From an uncultured archaeon (GTDB lineage: Archaea; Thermoplasmatota; E2; DHVEG-1), in the NCBI GenBank assembly GCA_902384685.1, contig CABMCU010000026.1:1-39797 (forward strand): a stretch of 39,797 bases of DNA. Direction: 5' to 3'. Shown here piece after piece: positions 1-8,437 of this stretch. The position numbers and the translations under genes were made by a program. The notes beneath the pieces were generated by a model that was not told the DNA's origin, ran no database searches, and was given only the letters and a program-made list of their open reading frames with translations. Each line of letters begins with the position of its first letter. The stretch's first letter is position 1.

Positions 1-88
1 ATAGAAGATTCGTTTGATAGAGCTCAGGTGTACGCATGAAGCTTCGGCGACATGTTCAGCCTAGAGCTACTAACCGTTCATTGCTGGC
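1..88 (+). rRNA. 23S ribosomal RNA, 3' end (partial)
   Basis: The first ~85 bases resemble the 3' end of archaeal large-subunit rRNA: a hairpin with a gcttcggc loop, then a cctagagctactaac-type block, just ahead of a 5S rRNA. The gene begins outside the window. The exact 3' end is uncertain by about 10 bases because no processing stem can be drawn without the 5' flank. The 23S-5S linkage on one strand, with a spacer of about 50 nt, indicates a linked rRNA operon rather than the dispersed rRNA genes seen in Thermoplasma itself. Confidence 0.85.
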
Positions 89-139
89 TCAATCGTTAAA
101 CAGGTTGCGTATAAAATTCAAAGAAATAATCCGAGTAAC

Positions 140-375
140 GGTGGTTTGACGGTCAAAGCGGCAGGGAAACACCCGGTCTCATCTCGAACCCGGCAGTTAA
201 GCCTGCATACGTACTCTTCGGTACTTTGGTGCGAGAGCCCACGGGAAGATTACCCCCGCAAGGGGGCTGGGACTCTTAGACTAGGTGGAGAGCCCTTTTT
301 GATTCCTTCGGGAATCTTAAAGGGTAAGCTCCACTGCTTGAAATCTAGGAGCCCCTGGTGCGCTGTCAAACCACC
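140..375 (+). rRNA. 5S ribosomal RNA with ~110-nt insertion
   Basis: Bases 140-150 (ggtggtttgac) pair perfectly with 365-375 to form an 11-bp helix I. The interior carries recognisable 5S landmarks: tctcatctcgaacccgg at 177-193, the ttaagcctgc block, and gcgagagcccacgggaa around 231-247. A normal 5S would close helix I soon after position ~252. Instead about 110 extra bases follow and fold well: hairpin 253-257/262-266 with a GCAA loop, and a long arm made of helices 269-280/344-354 (one bulged A, one G-U pair), 285-290/329-334, 293-298/319-324 and 301-306/311-316, capped by C(UUCG)G. Total length is about 236 nt. A similar insertion near the 3' side is known in Halococcus 5S rRNA. The insertion boundaries are inferred. 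Confidence 0.88.
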
Positions 376-383
376 CTTACAAA

Positions 384-396
384 TTTTCCTTTTTTT
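384..396 (+). terminator. Oligo-T terminator after 5S rRNA
   Basis: A pyrimidine run (ttttccttttttt) starts nine bases after the 3' strand of 5S helix I. Oligo-T tracts are the usual archaeal termination signal, so this probably ends the rRNA operon transcript. Confidence 0.5.
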
Positions 397-601
397 ATAA
401 TGAATACACTTATAAATTAATGAATAGAAATACAATATTAGATTTATTTTTATACCCACAAAAAATTTTACAATAACTAAAATCAATAGTAACTAATCAT
501 ATTCATATAATTATATAGAAAAACAACCCCAAATAAGATAAAAAAAATTATTTATAAAACGTCATTGACTTTTTTTTTAAAACATTTATGATGATCTGTT
601 T

Positions 602-817
602 TCAAACCTGTCCAGATTCTTTACCTGGTTTGATAGCAATGACGGTATCAATACGAAGGCAACCTAATCCCTGTGAGGAATCTACTAAAATAAATCCATC
701 TTTGTAATCAACATCTTCTAGAACACCAGTAATAACATTTGCTCGTTCTTCACCCGGTTCCTTAGTAACGATCTTACAGTATTTTCCCACCAATTTTTCC
801 ATATACCGTTTTTCCAT
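602..817 (-). CDS. Small Sm-like / SH3-barrel protein (tentative)
   Basis: A 71-residue protein. The start at 817 was chosen because a strong ribosome site (ggaaggtga) lies 6-7 bases upstream; the longer ORF up to 862 has none. The core runs LVGKYCKIVTKEPG, then about six residues, ITGVLEDVD, DGFILVDS and VIAIKPGK. This alternation of short beta strands around G and D turns resembles an Sm/LSm or other small SH3-like barrel. Archaeal Sm proteins bind U-rich RNA as ring oligomers, but the canonical Sm motifs are weak here, so the fold call is tentative and no function is claimed. It stands alone downstream of the rRNA genes on the opposite strand. Confidence 0.6.
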   Translation of the reverse strand: MEKRYMEKLVGKYCKIVTKEPGEERANVITGVLEDVDYKDGFILVDSSQGLGCLRIDTVIAIKPGKESGQV

Positions 818-1108
818 TTTTTTCACCTTCCTTTCCCTATTGTTCGTGTTATTCATAATCATGGTAAATTTTTACATGTAATATGTTCGCAAATAACACT
901 ATATAAAAATATGGCGGTGGACAATCAAAATGTAAAAATCACACTACAAGCATTTTTTCATTCTCTTCCTATTACAACCAATACAGGAATGGAAAAAAAG
1001 AATTATCTTCAAACGATATATTTTTTTTAGAATTTCTTGTTTTTAATCTAATTATCTAGAACCATTGCCTATAAAAATTTCATTCCTCTATACGGATTAA
1101 TGACTAAT

Positions 1109-3772
1109 TTACTTTAATTCTTCATCTTTTAATTTCTTTGTTTTAAGAAGATCATCAGAGGTCTGGTCAAGATATTTTTCAATCTCATTACAGATTTGTA
1201 ATTTTTCATTCCATTTGATATCCTCACTAAGCTGATCTATGTGTTCCTGTCCACTTCTTGTGATATGGTCAAGATCTCCAGCAAGAGATTTCTTTTCATC
1301 CTGGATAATAAATTGATCGACTTTGAGGATATTGCGATAACTGTCTTTTTCGTCCAACTGAGTTTCCGGCATTTTTATAACTGGCTCATTAGTAATTGTC
1401 GTGATTTTTAACTTGGAGAGCATCACTTGGAATTGTTTTGTTAAATCGACTACTTCTTGCTGTTTAATCTGTAAATCCTTTCCTCTTATATCCAATTCAT
1501 TACGCAAGCGATGAAGTTCACTATCTTTTTTTTCTATTTCTTGCCTGTTTGATTTCAACTCATTATTTTTTCTTACAAGTTCGATTTCAGTTTCTCCAAC
1601 AAAACGCTGTTGTTGTTTGAGTTTTTCACGTAGTTGTTCTATACCTGATGTTTTCTCCAAAAAACCGGTTTGGTTCTCTATAAGTTGCTCTCTTAAAGCA
1701 TTAATGATATGGTTTCTTGAGATAATCTCAGCTTGTAAAGAATCGATATTTGCTTGTTTTTCTTCATATTCGCACATGCGAGTTTTTAATTCATTATCCC
1801 TCCCAACTAATTCTGTTTGAAGTGTTTCAGCCAACTGTGTTTTTTCTACGATAAGCATTTGTCTATCTGTAAGCTGCTTTTCCAACTCCTCAAGGAGTTT
1901 ACTTCGTGTCATCACTTCTGTGTTAAGTGTATCTAACCTTTCCCCTAGTTTCTCTCTATTTGTGGTAAATTTTTGGGTTATTTTTTCGAGTTTGACATGC
2001 ACTTGTTGAAGTAATTTTTCTCGTTGTTCAAGTTTTAAATTTAATTCCTTAATTTGTTCACGGGTATCTCGAGTTTCGATATTTGCTAGAACAAAATCAA
2101 TCCATTTTTTCTCAGAATCCCTTCTTATCTGATTGAGCTCGTCGTCTTGCTCTTTAAGTTCTCGTTTACTTGCAAGAAGTTGTGTATTTTTTTCATTCAC
2201 GTCCTGTAAAGATTTCTTAAGGTCTTTTTCAAGTTGATTAATTAATTCCTGTTTCACATTTAACTCGCTGTTTCTGAATTCTAAATCGTTGAGTCGCTCT
2301 TTTAATTCTGTTTTTATTTCAGTGATTTTTTGCTCTTTTCTTTCAAACTGGATTCGAATGTGGCTCAATTCTCCATCTTGTTTTTCTATCTTTTTTTGTT
2401 TGTGTTCTAGTTCTCCTTGGAGGTGTTCAGCCAATTGTGTTTTCTCAACAAGATGTGTTTGTTCTTCCGCGAGTTGCTCTTCTATGTTTTCGATAATACG
2501 ATTTCGAGAGTCAATCTCACCTCGTACCATATCTAGCTCTGCGCATACTTTTTGAAGCTGTAATCCCTGTGTTAGAAGCTCGTTGTCCTTCTTAATTAAA
2601 TCCTGTTGGTTTTGTTCTAGTTTGTCTTGTATCTCTTGTAGAAACTGTTTACTCCTCCCTAGTTCTTCCTGCAATTGTTCTGCTGCATTGGTATGTTCGA
2701 CTATAATTGTTTGATTTTCGGTTAATTGTTTCCTGATATTCTCGATGATTTTATTTCTTGTCTCAACTTCAATATGAAATGCTTCAAATAATTCCTGTGC
2801 ATTTTGTTTTTGTGTGGTAATCTCCTCATTTCTTTCTTTGATACGACCTTGTAATGTTTCAACTAACTGTGTCTTTTCTATCAATGTTATTTGTTGTTCT
2901 TCAAGTTGTTTCTCAATTGTTTCAGTGATCTTATTTCGTGATAAAATTTCATTATGTAACTCATCCATCTCTTCTTTTATTTCTGTTTTTTCTTTTCCTG
3001 AGATGTTCAATTCTTCGTTACGCCTTTTTAACTCTTCTTGAATCTTTTCAAAAAGTCGATTTTTCTGCCTAAGTTCTCTGCTCAACTGCTCAGTAAAATG
3101 ATTATTCTCAACTATCCATGTCAGCTTCTCTGTTAATTGTCCTTGAATTTCCTGAATCATCTTGTTTCTCTCTTTGACCTCGTCCTGTAATATACTTAAT
3201 TTTTCTTCTTTTTCCTCAAATTCTTTATTTAATTTTATAACAGTCTGATCTCGTATCTCTAATTGCGATTGTAATCGTTTAACCATCTCTGTTTTTTCAA
3301 CGAGTTGGGTTTGTCGTTCTAAGATCTGATGTTCTAGATCCTCGACAAGTTGACTTCGGATTTCGACTTCGCTTAATAATACCTCAACTTCACCCTTTGT
3401 AGTTACGAATTCTTCTTCCTCTCGTCTTATTTCATCGTTCATAGTATGCAGTTCCTGTAATTGTTCATCCTTAGGATTTACTATATCACTGCGGAGTCGT
3501 TTGTTTCCGATTTTTTCTAAAAACACATCAATATTTTCATGTAGTTGTATTGTTTTTTCTATAGAAGGAATTGCATCTAAACGTGGGATGAACTGTTCTG
3601 CAGCGTTTATACTTCCGATAACCTTAGAGTTACTGTGCATGTGTTCTTTTTTTCTTTTACTACTAAATCCAATGAAGACTTTTTTTTTTATTGTTGGTAT
3701 AAAATCTGTCATAATTGTGTGATCCGTTTTAGAATTGAATATTTTTGTTTCTTTCTTCTTGAAAAGAGCCAT
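1109..3772 (-). CDS. Long repetitive coiled-coil protein (887 aa)
   Basis: Residues ~100-790 are almost entirely charged and hydrophobic heptads rich in E, K, Q and L, predicting a very long coiled-coil rod. A unit of about 41 residues recurs seven times, starting near residues 135, 198, 275, 335, 419, 619 and 682. It runs E(I/V)xxRNxxIExIxxQL, then ExQTxxVEKTQLAExLQxEL. Four of six spacings (63, 77, 84, 63) are multiples of seven, keeping the heptad phase. The N-terminal ~100 residues are basic and non-coiled (MALFKKKETK), and the C-terminal ~100 are acidic. No signal peptide or membrane segment is visible, so it should be cytoplasmic. It has no ATPase head, so it is not an SMC or Rad50. A structural or cell-organising role is possible, but function is unknown. 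Confidence 0.85.
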   Translation of the reverse strand: MALFKKKETKIFNSKTDHTIMTDFIPTIKKKVFIGFSSKRKKEHMHSNSKVIGSINAAEQFIPRLDAIPSIEKTIQLHENIDVFLEKIGNKRLRSDIVNPKDEQLQELHTMNDEIRREEEEFVTTKGEVEVLLSEVEIRSQLVEDLEHQILERQTQLVEKTEMVKRLQSQLEIRDQTVIKLNKEFEEKEEKLSILQDEVKERNKMIQEIQGQLTEKLTWIVENNHFTEQLSRELRQKNRLFEKIQEELKRRNEELNISGKEKTEIKEEMDELHNEILSRNKITETIEKQLEEQQITLIEKTQLVETLQGRIKERNEEITTQKQNAQELFEAFHIEVETRNKIIENIRKQLTENQTIIVEHTNAAEQLQEELGRSKQFLQEIQDKLEQNQQDLIKKDNELLTQGLQLQKVCAELDMVRGEIDSRNRIIENIEEQLAEEQTHLVEKTQLAEHLQGELEHKQKKIEKQDGELSHIRIQFERKEQKITEIKTELKERLNDLEFRNSELNVKQELINQLEKDLKKSLQDVNEKNTQLLASKRELKEQDDELNQIRRDSEKKWIDFVLANIETRDTREQIKELNLKLEQREKLLQQVHVKLEKITQKFTTNREKLGERLDTLNTEVMTRSKLLEELEKQLTDRQMLIVEKTQLAETLQTELVGRDNELKTRMCEYEEKQANIDSLQAEIISRNHIINALREQLIENQTGFLEKTSGIEQLREKLKQQQRFVGETEIELVRKNNELKSNRQEIEKKDSELHRLRNELDIRGKDLQIKQQEVVDLTKQFQVMLSKLKITTITNEPVIKMPETQLDEKDSYRNILKVDQFIIQDEKKSLAGDLDHITRSGQEHIDQLSEDIKWNEKLQICNEIEKYLDQTSDDLLKTKKLKDEELK

Positions 3773-4110
3773 CTAACACATCCCTTTATTTTTCGCCGCT
3801 CGCATCTACCCTCCTGAACCGTAATGGATCTTTTTGTTCTTTAACATTTCGGAGTATCTGTATGAAATATTATGAGATGCAGTACCGAAGAACAGGGAGA
3901 AAAGCGTGTAAACATAGCTAAATTTCTCATATTACTATTCTATGATCTGTTAATTCCAAATAGAGCTCGACATTTTTCAAAACAAAATAGTTGATTTTTC
4001 ATGAAATATAAATGCTAAAAATTATTTACCACAGAGCATTTCTTCTTTTAAGTGACAGTATATTCTCTGCGAAGGTTTTATAAAATAACTGCGGTATCAG
4101 GGCAGACATC
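3773..4110. other. Divergent intergenic region
   Basis: This 338-bp AT-rich spacer separates the coiled-coil gene (minus strand) from the M50 protease gene (plus strand) and must hold both promoters. The only clear element is the TATA-like sequence at 4076-4086 for the protease. No ORF or RNA gene is seen. Confidence 0.5.
4076..4086 (+). promoter_or_regulatory. TATA box of M50 protease gene
   Basis: The sequence ttttataaaat is centred about 30 bases before the ATG at 4111. With the usual archaeal spacing, transcription would start only a few bases before the start codon, so the mRNA is probably leaderless or nearly so. No Shine-Dalgarno sequence is visible. Confidence 0.55.
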
Positions 4111-5235
4111 ATGCCAGATAAGTGGAATAATTTTGAACAAATTCCTGTCGAAACACCATTCGATATTGAATTATTACAGCGAGAAGTCGGTCAGCGCTTT
4201 CCCTTCTACGATATGAAATCAAACATAAATACAGTCGCGTTTTTCTGTCGTATCGATGAAGAAACTCTTGAAGAAAAATTTGAATCACTTCGTCTTATAC
4301 TTTCAGAAAAACAGTATATACCTATGATTCGGTTTGAACATGGAGAACACATTATTTATATAATAAAAAAACCAAAAAGCAAGAAGAGAAAATCCGTGTG
4401 GATTAATATAATTCTACTAGTTGCAACAGTGTTTACTACTACCCTGGCCGGAGCTCTTCAATGGATTGACATTGACCAAGTTGATTGGATCAAAATGATT
4501 TCTTTTACTTATCTCTGGCAAGGATTTATTTTCTTTTCTGTTCCATTACTTTTAATTCTTGGTGTCCATGAAATGGGACATTACTATGCATCGAAAAAAC
4601 ATCATGTGGATGCGTCGTTACCATATTTTATTCCGCTTCCTCCACCGTTTCTACTCGGAACCTTTGGTGCATTAATCTCAACACGAGAGCCAATCCCGAA
4701 CCGAAAAGCATTACTTGACATCGGAATCGCGGGTCCCCTTTGTGGATTTCTTGTTGCAATCCCTATTTCATTGATAGGCTATTTTTTAATGCAACAGCAT
4801 CCTCTTGCTGCTCCATCTACAGGAGCAAACATGGTTCTTCTCCCACCATTACTCCTCCAATGGATGGGTAGTCTTTTTTCCATCCCTGAGAATGCGATTA
4901 TTCATCCGACTATGTTTGCAGGATGGGTTGGTATCTTTCTAACTGCCGTCAATTTGTTACCTGCTGGTCAACTTGATGGTGGACACGTCGCACGAGCGAT
5001 ACTAAAAGAGAAACATAAATACATAAGTTGGGTGGTTGTCTTTCTTCTCGTTGCATTAAGTTTTTTTTATACAGGATGGTTGATGTTTGCGATCATCATT
5101 TTACTCTTTATTGGAACCCAACATCAACCTCCTCTCAATGAGATTACACCATTAGACATGAAAAGAAAATTCCTTGGTCTGATAATACTAATTATTTTTA
5201 TCCTCTCTTTTGCTCCAATCCCCTTCCAAGCTTAG
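4111..5235 (+). CDS. M50 (site-2 type) membrane metalloprotease
   Basis: A 374-residue integral membrane protein with the zinc motif HEMGH at residues 153-157 inside a hydrophobic segment. The second conserved M50 motif, LLPAGQLDGGH at 282-292, supplies the third ligand (D289). The first ~95 residues form a soluble N-terminal domain with no membrane segment. Six or more hydrophobic helices follow, including 97-117, 137-155, 203-225, 270-287, 305-325 and 325-336. Site-2 proteases cut membrane-spanning substrates within the bilayer, often to release transcription factors, but the substrate here cannot be inferred. Both catalytic motifs are complete. It appears monocistronic and near-leaderless. 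Confidence 0.9.
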   Translation: MPDKWNNFEQIPVETPFDIELLQREVGQRFPFYDMKSNINTVAFFCRIDEETLEEKFESLRLILSEKQYIPMIRFEHGEHIIYIIKKPKSKKRKSVWINIILLVATVFTTTLAGALQWIDIDQVDWIKMISFTYLWQGFIFFSVPLLLILGVHEMGHYYASKKHHVDASLPYFIPLPPPFLLGTFGALISTREPIPNRKALLDIGIAGPLCGFLVAIPISLIGYFLMQQHPLAAPSTGANMVLLPPLLLQWMGSLFSIPENAIIHPTMFAGWVGIFLTAVNLLPAGQLDGGHVARAILKEKHKYISWVVVFLLVALSFFYTGWLMFAIIILLFIGTQHQPPLNEITPLDMKRKFLGLIILIIFILSFAPIPFQA

Positions 5236-5296
5236 GACCGTTTCTCTAATATATTTCGTCCACAATGACTGAATCGTAATGATTTAATACCCAATA

Positions 5297-5548
5297 GTGA
5301 ATCCTTACCATGACGTGAATAGTATGAAGACCTACATCCAGCTCATGTTCAATAGCGAAGGAGCCGCCCCTTCAGACATTAAAAACCAATTACTCAACAT
5401 GGGTTTTAAAGCCACAAAGGGTAACTATGATTTCGTGTTTGACTGGGGAAAGGAAAAAGCAGATATCAATGAACTCATTTTTTTTGCAGATAAGGTCCAT
5501 GCAGCATTGAAGAATTGTAAGGTCTTCTTTAATATTGAAACCATTTAA
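5297..5548 (+). CDS. Small conserved-looking protein, unknown function
   Basis: An 83-residue soluble protein from a GTG start; an alternative ATG at 5324 would give 74 residues. It has an alternating strand/helix pattern (YIQLMFNSEG, then an amphipathic helix, then YDFVFDWGK, a helix, and KVFFNIETI), suggesting a small beta-alpha-beta domain. I do not recognise the family. Its stop codon interlocks with that of the converging methyltransferase gene through a shared ttaa at 5545-5548. No signal peptide or metal motif is present. Confidence 0.6.
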   Translation: MNPYHDVNSMKTYIQLMFNSEGAAPSDIKNQLLNMGFKATKGNYDFVFDWGKEKADINELIFFADKVHAALKNCKVFFNIETI

Positions 5549-6285
5549 CCTTTATTTTTTCCTTGTGTTTGTTTAATTTTTCCAAGACTTTTACTCAAGA
5601 CACCCATGAGTGTATGGTACTCCCATTTTGATGGCATAGCACGTCCCATGATTCGTTTAAACATAATCTTGGTATGTTCTTTCTTATGAGGAGGATAATC
5701 GATATCATCCAGTAGTTGTCCGAAGAATTCATTTAATTTCTTTTTTTCCAGTAAACCCATCGGTCTGCGCCGTTTTGGAATATATGCTTTCCTGAGATAT
5801 ATCGAATATAAGACAATCGTTACTGCATGAGAAAGATTCAAGGAGGGATATGACTCACTGGTTGGTACCTTCAGCATAACATCGCAAGTAGCAATCTCTT
5901 TATTGTATAACCCATAATCTTCTCTCCCAAATACCAGCCCAACCTTTCCTTCGACATCGAACACCTTTTCTACAAAATCCTCAAGCAACAAAGGATTTCT
6001 AAGATGTCGTTTATCGGTCTTTGATTCTATCGAAGAGGTTGCAACCAAATAATCAAGGTTTTTCACTGCATCTTCAAAACAGGAAAATATTTTTGCCTCA
6101 TCAAGGATTTTTGTTGCATGCATCGCACGCGCATAACAAACGTTATCCAACTCACATGGGTTCACTAAATACAGTTTCTCAATATCGAAGTTCATCATCG
6201 CACGAGCAACAGCACCAATGTTCCCACTGTACTTTGGTTCAACAAGAATAACATAAAAAATTTGGTGAGATCTCTTCTCAGCCAT
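5545..6285 (-). CDS. TrmJ-family SPOUT RNA 2'-O-methyltransferase
   Basis: A 246-residue protein with the knotted SPOUT methyltransferase motifs. The first is VEPKYSGNIGAVARAM near residues 16-31. The second is the SAM-binding loop LVFGREDYGL near 117-126. The third is YPSLNLSHAV near 145-154. Archaeal members of this family 2'-O-methylate C32 in tRNA using S-adenosylmethionine. The C-terminal ~80 residues are basic and helical, as in TrmJ. The exact target nucleotide is an inference from the family. The next gene on the same strand ends upstream at 6687 and may be co-transcribed with it. Confidence 0.88.
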   Translation of the reverse strand: MAEKRSHQIFYVILVEPKYSGNIGAVARAMMNFDIEKLYLVNPCELDNVCYARAMHATKILDEAKIFSCFEDAVKNLDYLVATSSIESKTDKRHLRNPLLLEDFVEKVFDVEGKVGLVFGREDYGLYNKEIATCDVMLKVPTSESYPSLNLSHAVTIVLYSIYLRKAYIPKRRRPMGLLEKKKLNEFFGQLLDDIDYPPHKKEHTKIMFKRIMGRAMPSKWEYHTLMGVLSKSLGKIKQTQGKNKG

Positions 6286-6294
6286 AACGTAGAA

Positions 6295-6687
6295 TTACTT
6301 AATACTAAGTTCTTCTTCTTTCTCTAAAAGGATTCGCTGATATTTTCTAGGCAAGTGTTTCACTGTAGTTTCAAGTTTGTTTCGTTTTTTTAGAATTTCT
6401 GAACGCTTATCTGTCTTTAACTCATCTAACACAAATTTCCGTTTATTTAAGTAGCTATAGAGATAGTATACCCCGATTCCAAAGATAATTAGTCCTGCGA
6501 CTAGAATATAGTCGTTCCAGACGCCAACAACATTAATGAAATGTAAGAGAGAATTTACATTTTCAGTGGTATTTATAAAAAATACGTATACAACACCCAT
6601 GAAGATGAATATTATCCCTGGGATTATGATAAGAATACTTAACAAAAGGATATATTCTCGTAAAAACCCGACTATTCTTCCACTCAT
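6295..6687 (-). CDS. Two-helix membrane protein, unknown function
   Basis: A 130-residue protein with two hydrophobic segments, roughly residues 12-36 and 58-78. A short extracytoplasmic loop lies between them and a basic, charged cytoplasmic tail follows (KRNKLETTVKHLPRKYQ), predicted helical. The family is not recognised. It lies 12 bp downstream of proS and 9 bp upstream of the TrmJ-family gene on the same strand, so the three (with rpl40e further upstream) look like one transcription unit. Confidence 0.65.
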   Translation of the reverse strand: MSGRIVGFLREYILLLSILIIIPGIIFIFMGVVYVFFINTTENVNSLLHFINVVGVWNDYILVAGLIIFGIGVYYLYSYLNKRKFVLDELKTDKRSEILKKRNKLETTVKHLPRKYQRILLEKEEELSIK

Positions 6688-6699
6688 TTTTCTTTCACC

Positions 6700-8118
6700 T
6701 CAGTACGATTTTGCGTATCTCATCCATGTTTTCGCAGGTAAACCACACACTGGACATGAATCTGTACACCCTGCGTTTTCAATGGGCTCCCCTAATGTGT
6801 TCCCCTCTAAAACATTTTCGATTTCTAGTGCGCAGTCTTTATTACCGCACCAAGGAAGCGCGATAATACCTGTTTTCTCCTTAGCTTCCTCAACTGTTAA
6901 TACACAATGCATATTATCTCTCAGAAGTATCTCTGCATTCTCAAAAAGGTTATTTTCTAGAGATTGAAGTTCTGTTTGGATTGCTTTTTCTGCATCTTTC
7001 AAGGAGATCGATTTCTTTTTTACGATGTCCCTTCGTACTATTGTAAGTTCATTTTTTTCGACATCTTTTGGTCCAATTTCTATCCGTATTGGGACTCCTT
7101 TTAACTCCCATTCATAATATTTATTTCCGGGGGTTATTTCCCGATCGTCAATATGTGATCGTATACCTGCTTGGAGGAGTTTCTCTTGTAAGGTTTTACA
7201 GCTTTGGAGAACATTTTGCTCTTTCCCTTTAAAAATTATGGGAATAATCACCACCTGGAGTGGTGCGACCTCGGGGGGTATGATCAGACCTTTGTTATCT
7301 CCATGGACACCGATGAGTGCTCCAAGTAATCGCTCGCTCATTCCGTACGTGGTTTGATGACAGAATGCATGGTCTCCTTTTTCTGTTTCATAGGAGATTT
7401 CATATGGTTTAGAAAAATTATCCCGATATTGATGAATCGATCCTATCTGTAGGGTTCTTCCCGATGGCATAAGCACATCAATGCTAATAGTATAAAATGC
7501 ACCAGCGAACTTATCCCATTCTGGTCGTTTACTAAATACATACGGTAAGCATAGTTTGGTTAATAGACGGTGAGCTATCTCTTTATCTTCTTTTATCTGT
7601 AGCTCTGCATTTAAAAAATCAACATGGCAGGTATGCGCTTCAAAGAAATGAATCTCACGTACTCTGATAAACGCCCGTGTTTGTTTCGTTTCATATCGGA
7701 AGGTGTTAACAATTTGGAAGGTTTTTAAAGGTAGGTCTGTATGGGAGCGAATCCAGAGTGAAAATATCGGGTACATGGCAGTCTCAGAGGTTGGTCGAAG
7801 AAGCCAGCGTTCTTCGAGTTGATTCAGACCAGCATGGGTGACCCAAAATACTTCTTTTCCAAATCCTTCGATATGCTCTTCTTCCTTTTTAAAGAACGAT
7901 TCAGGAATTAAAAGAGGAAAACATACTTCTTGATGGTTGGTTTTCATCATCTCGTCTCTGATGAGTCGGTCGACGTTGTTCATCAGTTTCCACCCATAGG
8001 GTCTCCAGATGTTCATACCTTTGATCGGATAGCGTTTATCACATAAATCAGCAAGTTCAACGATTTCGTTGTACCATTCGTTAAAATCATCGCTTTTTTT
8101 AACCTTTGTCTCTGGCAT
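6700..8118 (-). CDS. proS: Prolyl-tRNA synthetase, archaeal/eukaryote type
   Basis: This 472-residue class II enzyme charges tRNA-Pro with proline. Visible landmarks are motif 2 (FRYETKQTRAFIRVREIHFF), the GVHGDNKGLIIPPEVAP stretch of motif 3, and an anticodon-binding domain beginning LQVVIIPI. The C-terminal zinc-like domain contains CGNKDC and CTDSCPVCG and ends in KSY; a C-terminal Tyr is typical of archaeal and eukaryotic ProRS. It lacks the bacterial INS editing domain, and length is normal for the archaeal type. The start at 8118 agrees with the usual MPETKVKKSDDFNEWY-type N terminus. rpl40e lies 60 bp upstream on the same strand. Confidence 0.97.
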   Translation of the reverse strand: MPETKVKKSDDFNEWYNEIVELADLCDKRYPIKGMNIWRPYGWKLMNNVDRLIRDEMMKTNHQEVCFPLLIPESFFKKEEEHIEGFGKEVFWVTHAGLNQLEERWLLRPTSETAMYPIFSLWIRSHTDLPLKTFQIVNTFRYETKQTRAFIRVREIHFFEAHTCHVDFLNAELQIKEDKEIAHRLLTKLCLPYVFSKRPEWDKFAGAFYTISIDVLMPSGRTLQIGSIHQYRDNFSKPYEISYETEKGDHAFCHQTTYGMSERLLGALIGVHGDNKGLIIPPEVAPLQVVIIPIIFKGKEQNVLQSCKTLQEKLLQAGIRSHIDDREITPGNKYYEWELKGVPIRIEIGPKDVEKNELTIVRRDIVKKKSISLKDAEKAIQTELQSLENNLFENAEILLRDNMHCVLTVEEAKEKTGIIALPWCGNKDCALEIENVLEGNTLGEPIENAGCTDSCPVCGLPAKTWMRYAKSY

Positions 8119-8178
8119 AACCTTTCCACTGTGTCAACCAAAAAGAGATACCTTGTTTTTAAAGATGCTGGTTTGTTT

Positions 8179-8328
8179 CTACTGTCCTCTACCTTCTTTT
8201 GCTTTTACTCGCAGTTCTGTTGACCTACATCTCCGACATCGTTCTGATCTAATTGCGTTGGATGCACCACATTTCATACAGACTTTTTTGTTTAATAATC
8301 GGTTTTCAGCTTCTGGGAATCGTGTCAT
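8179..8328 (-). CDS. rpl40e: 50S ribosomal protein L40e
   Basis: Reading the minus strand from ATG at 8328 gives a 49-residue protein that starts [20 protein letters not shown], continues with a second cysteine pair (CRRC) and ends KAKEGRGQ. This matches archaeal L40e in length, the four-cysteine zinc ribbon (C17, C20, C31, C34), and the conserved N-terminal FPEAE and C-terminal KAKE segments. It binds the large ribosomal subunit through a basic zinc-stabilised fold. The gene is easily missed because it is only 150 bp. It sits directly upstream of proS, consistent with a translation-related operon. Confidence 0.95.
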   Translation of the reverse strand: MTRFPEAENRLLNKKVCMKCGASNAIRSERCRRCRSTELRVKAKEGRGQ

Positions 8329-8437
8329 CGGTTATCGCCTTGGTGTATCGAGAATAAACATATTATATTTAAATATGATGCCCTGCTATATGTATGTTTT
8401 TAATGATAAGAACCACATCTCGTGATACGGTTTGAAT

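Noticed and set aside
146-400. ORF of 84 codons over the 5S rRNA
   Set aside because: It lies within the structured 5S rRNA and its insertion; no protein-like features.
8069-8425. Plus-strand ORF of 118 codons
   Set aside because: It overlaps the proS start and the whole of rpl40e on the opposite strand, which is the real gene.
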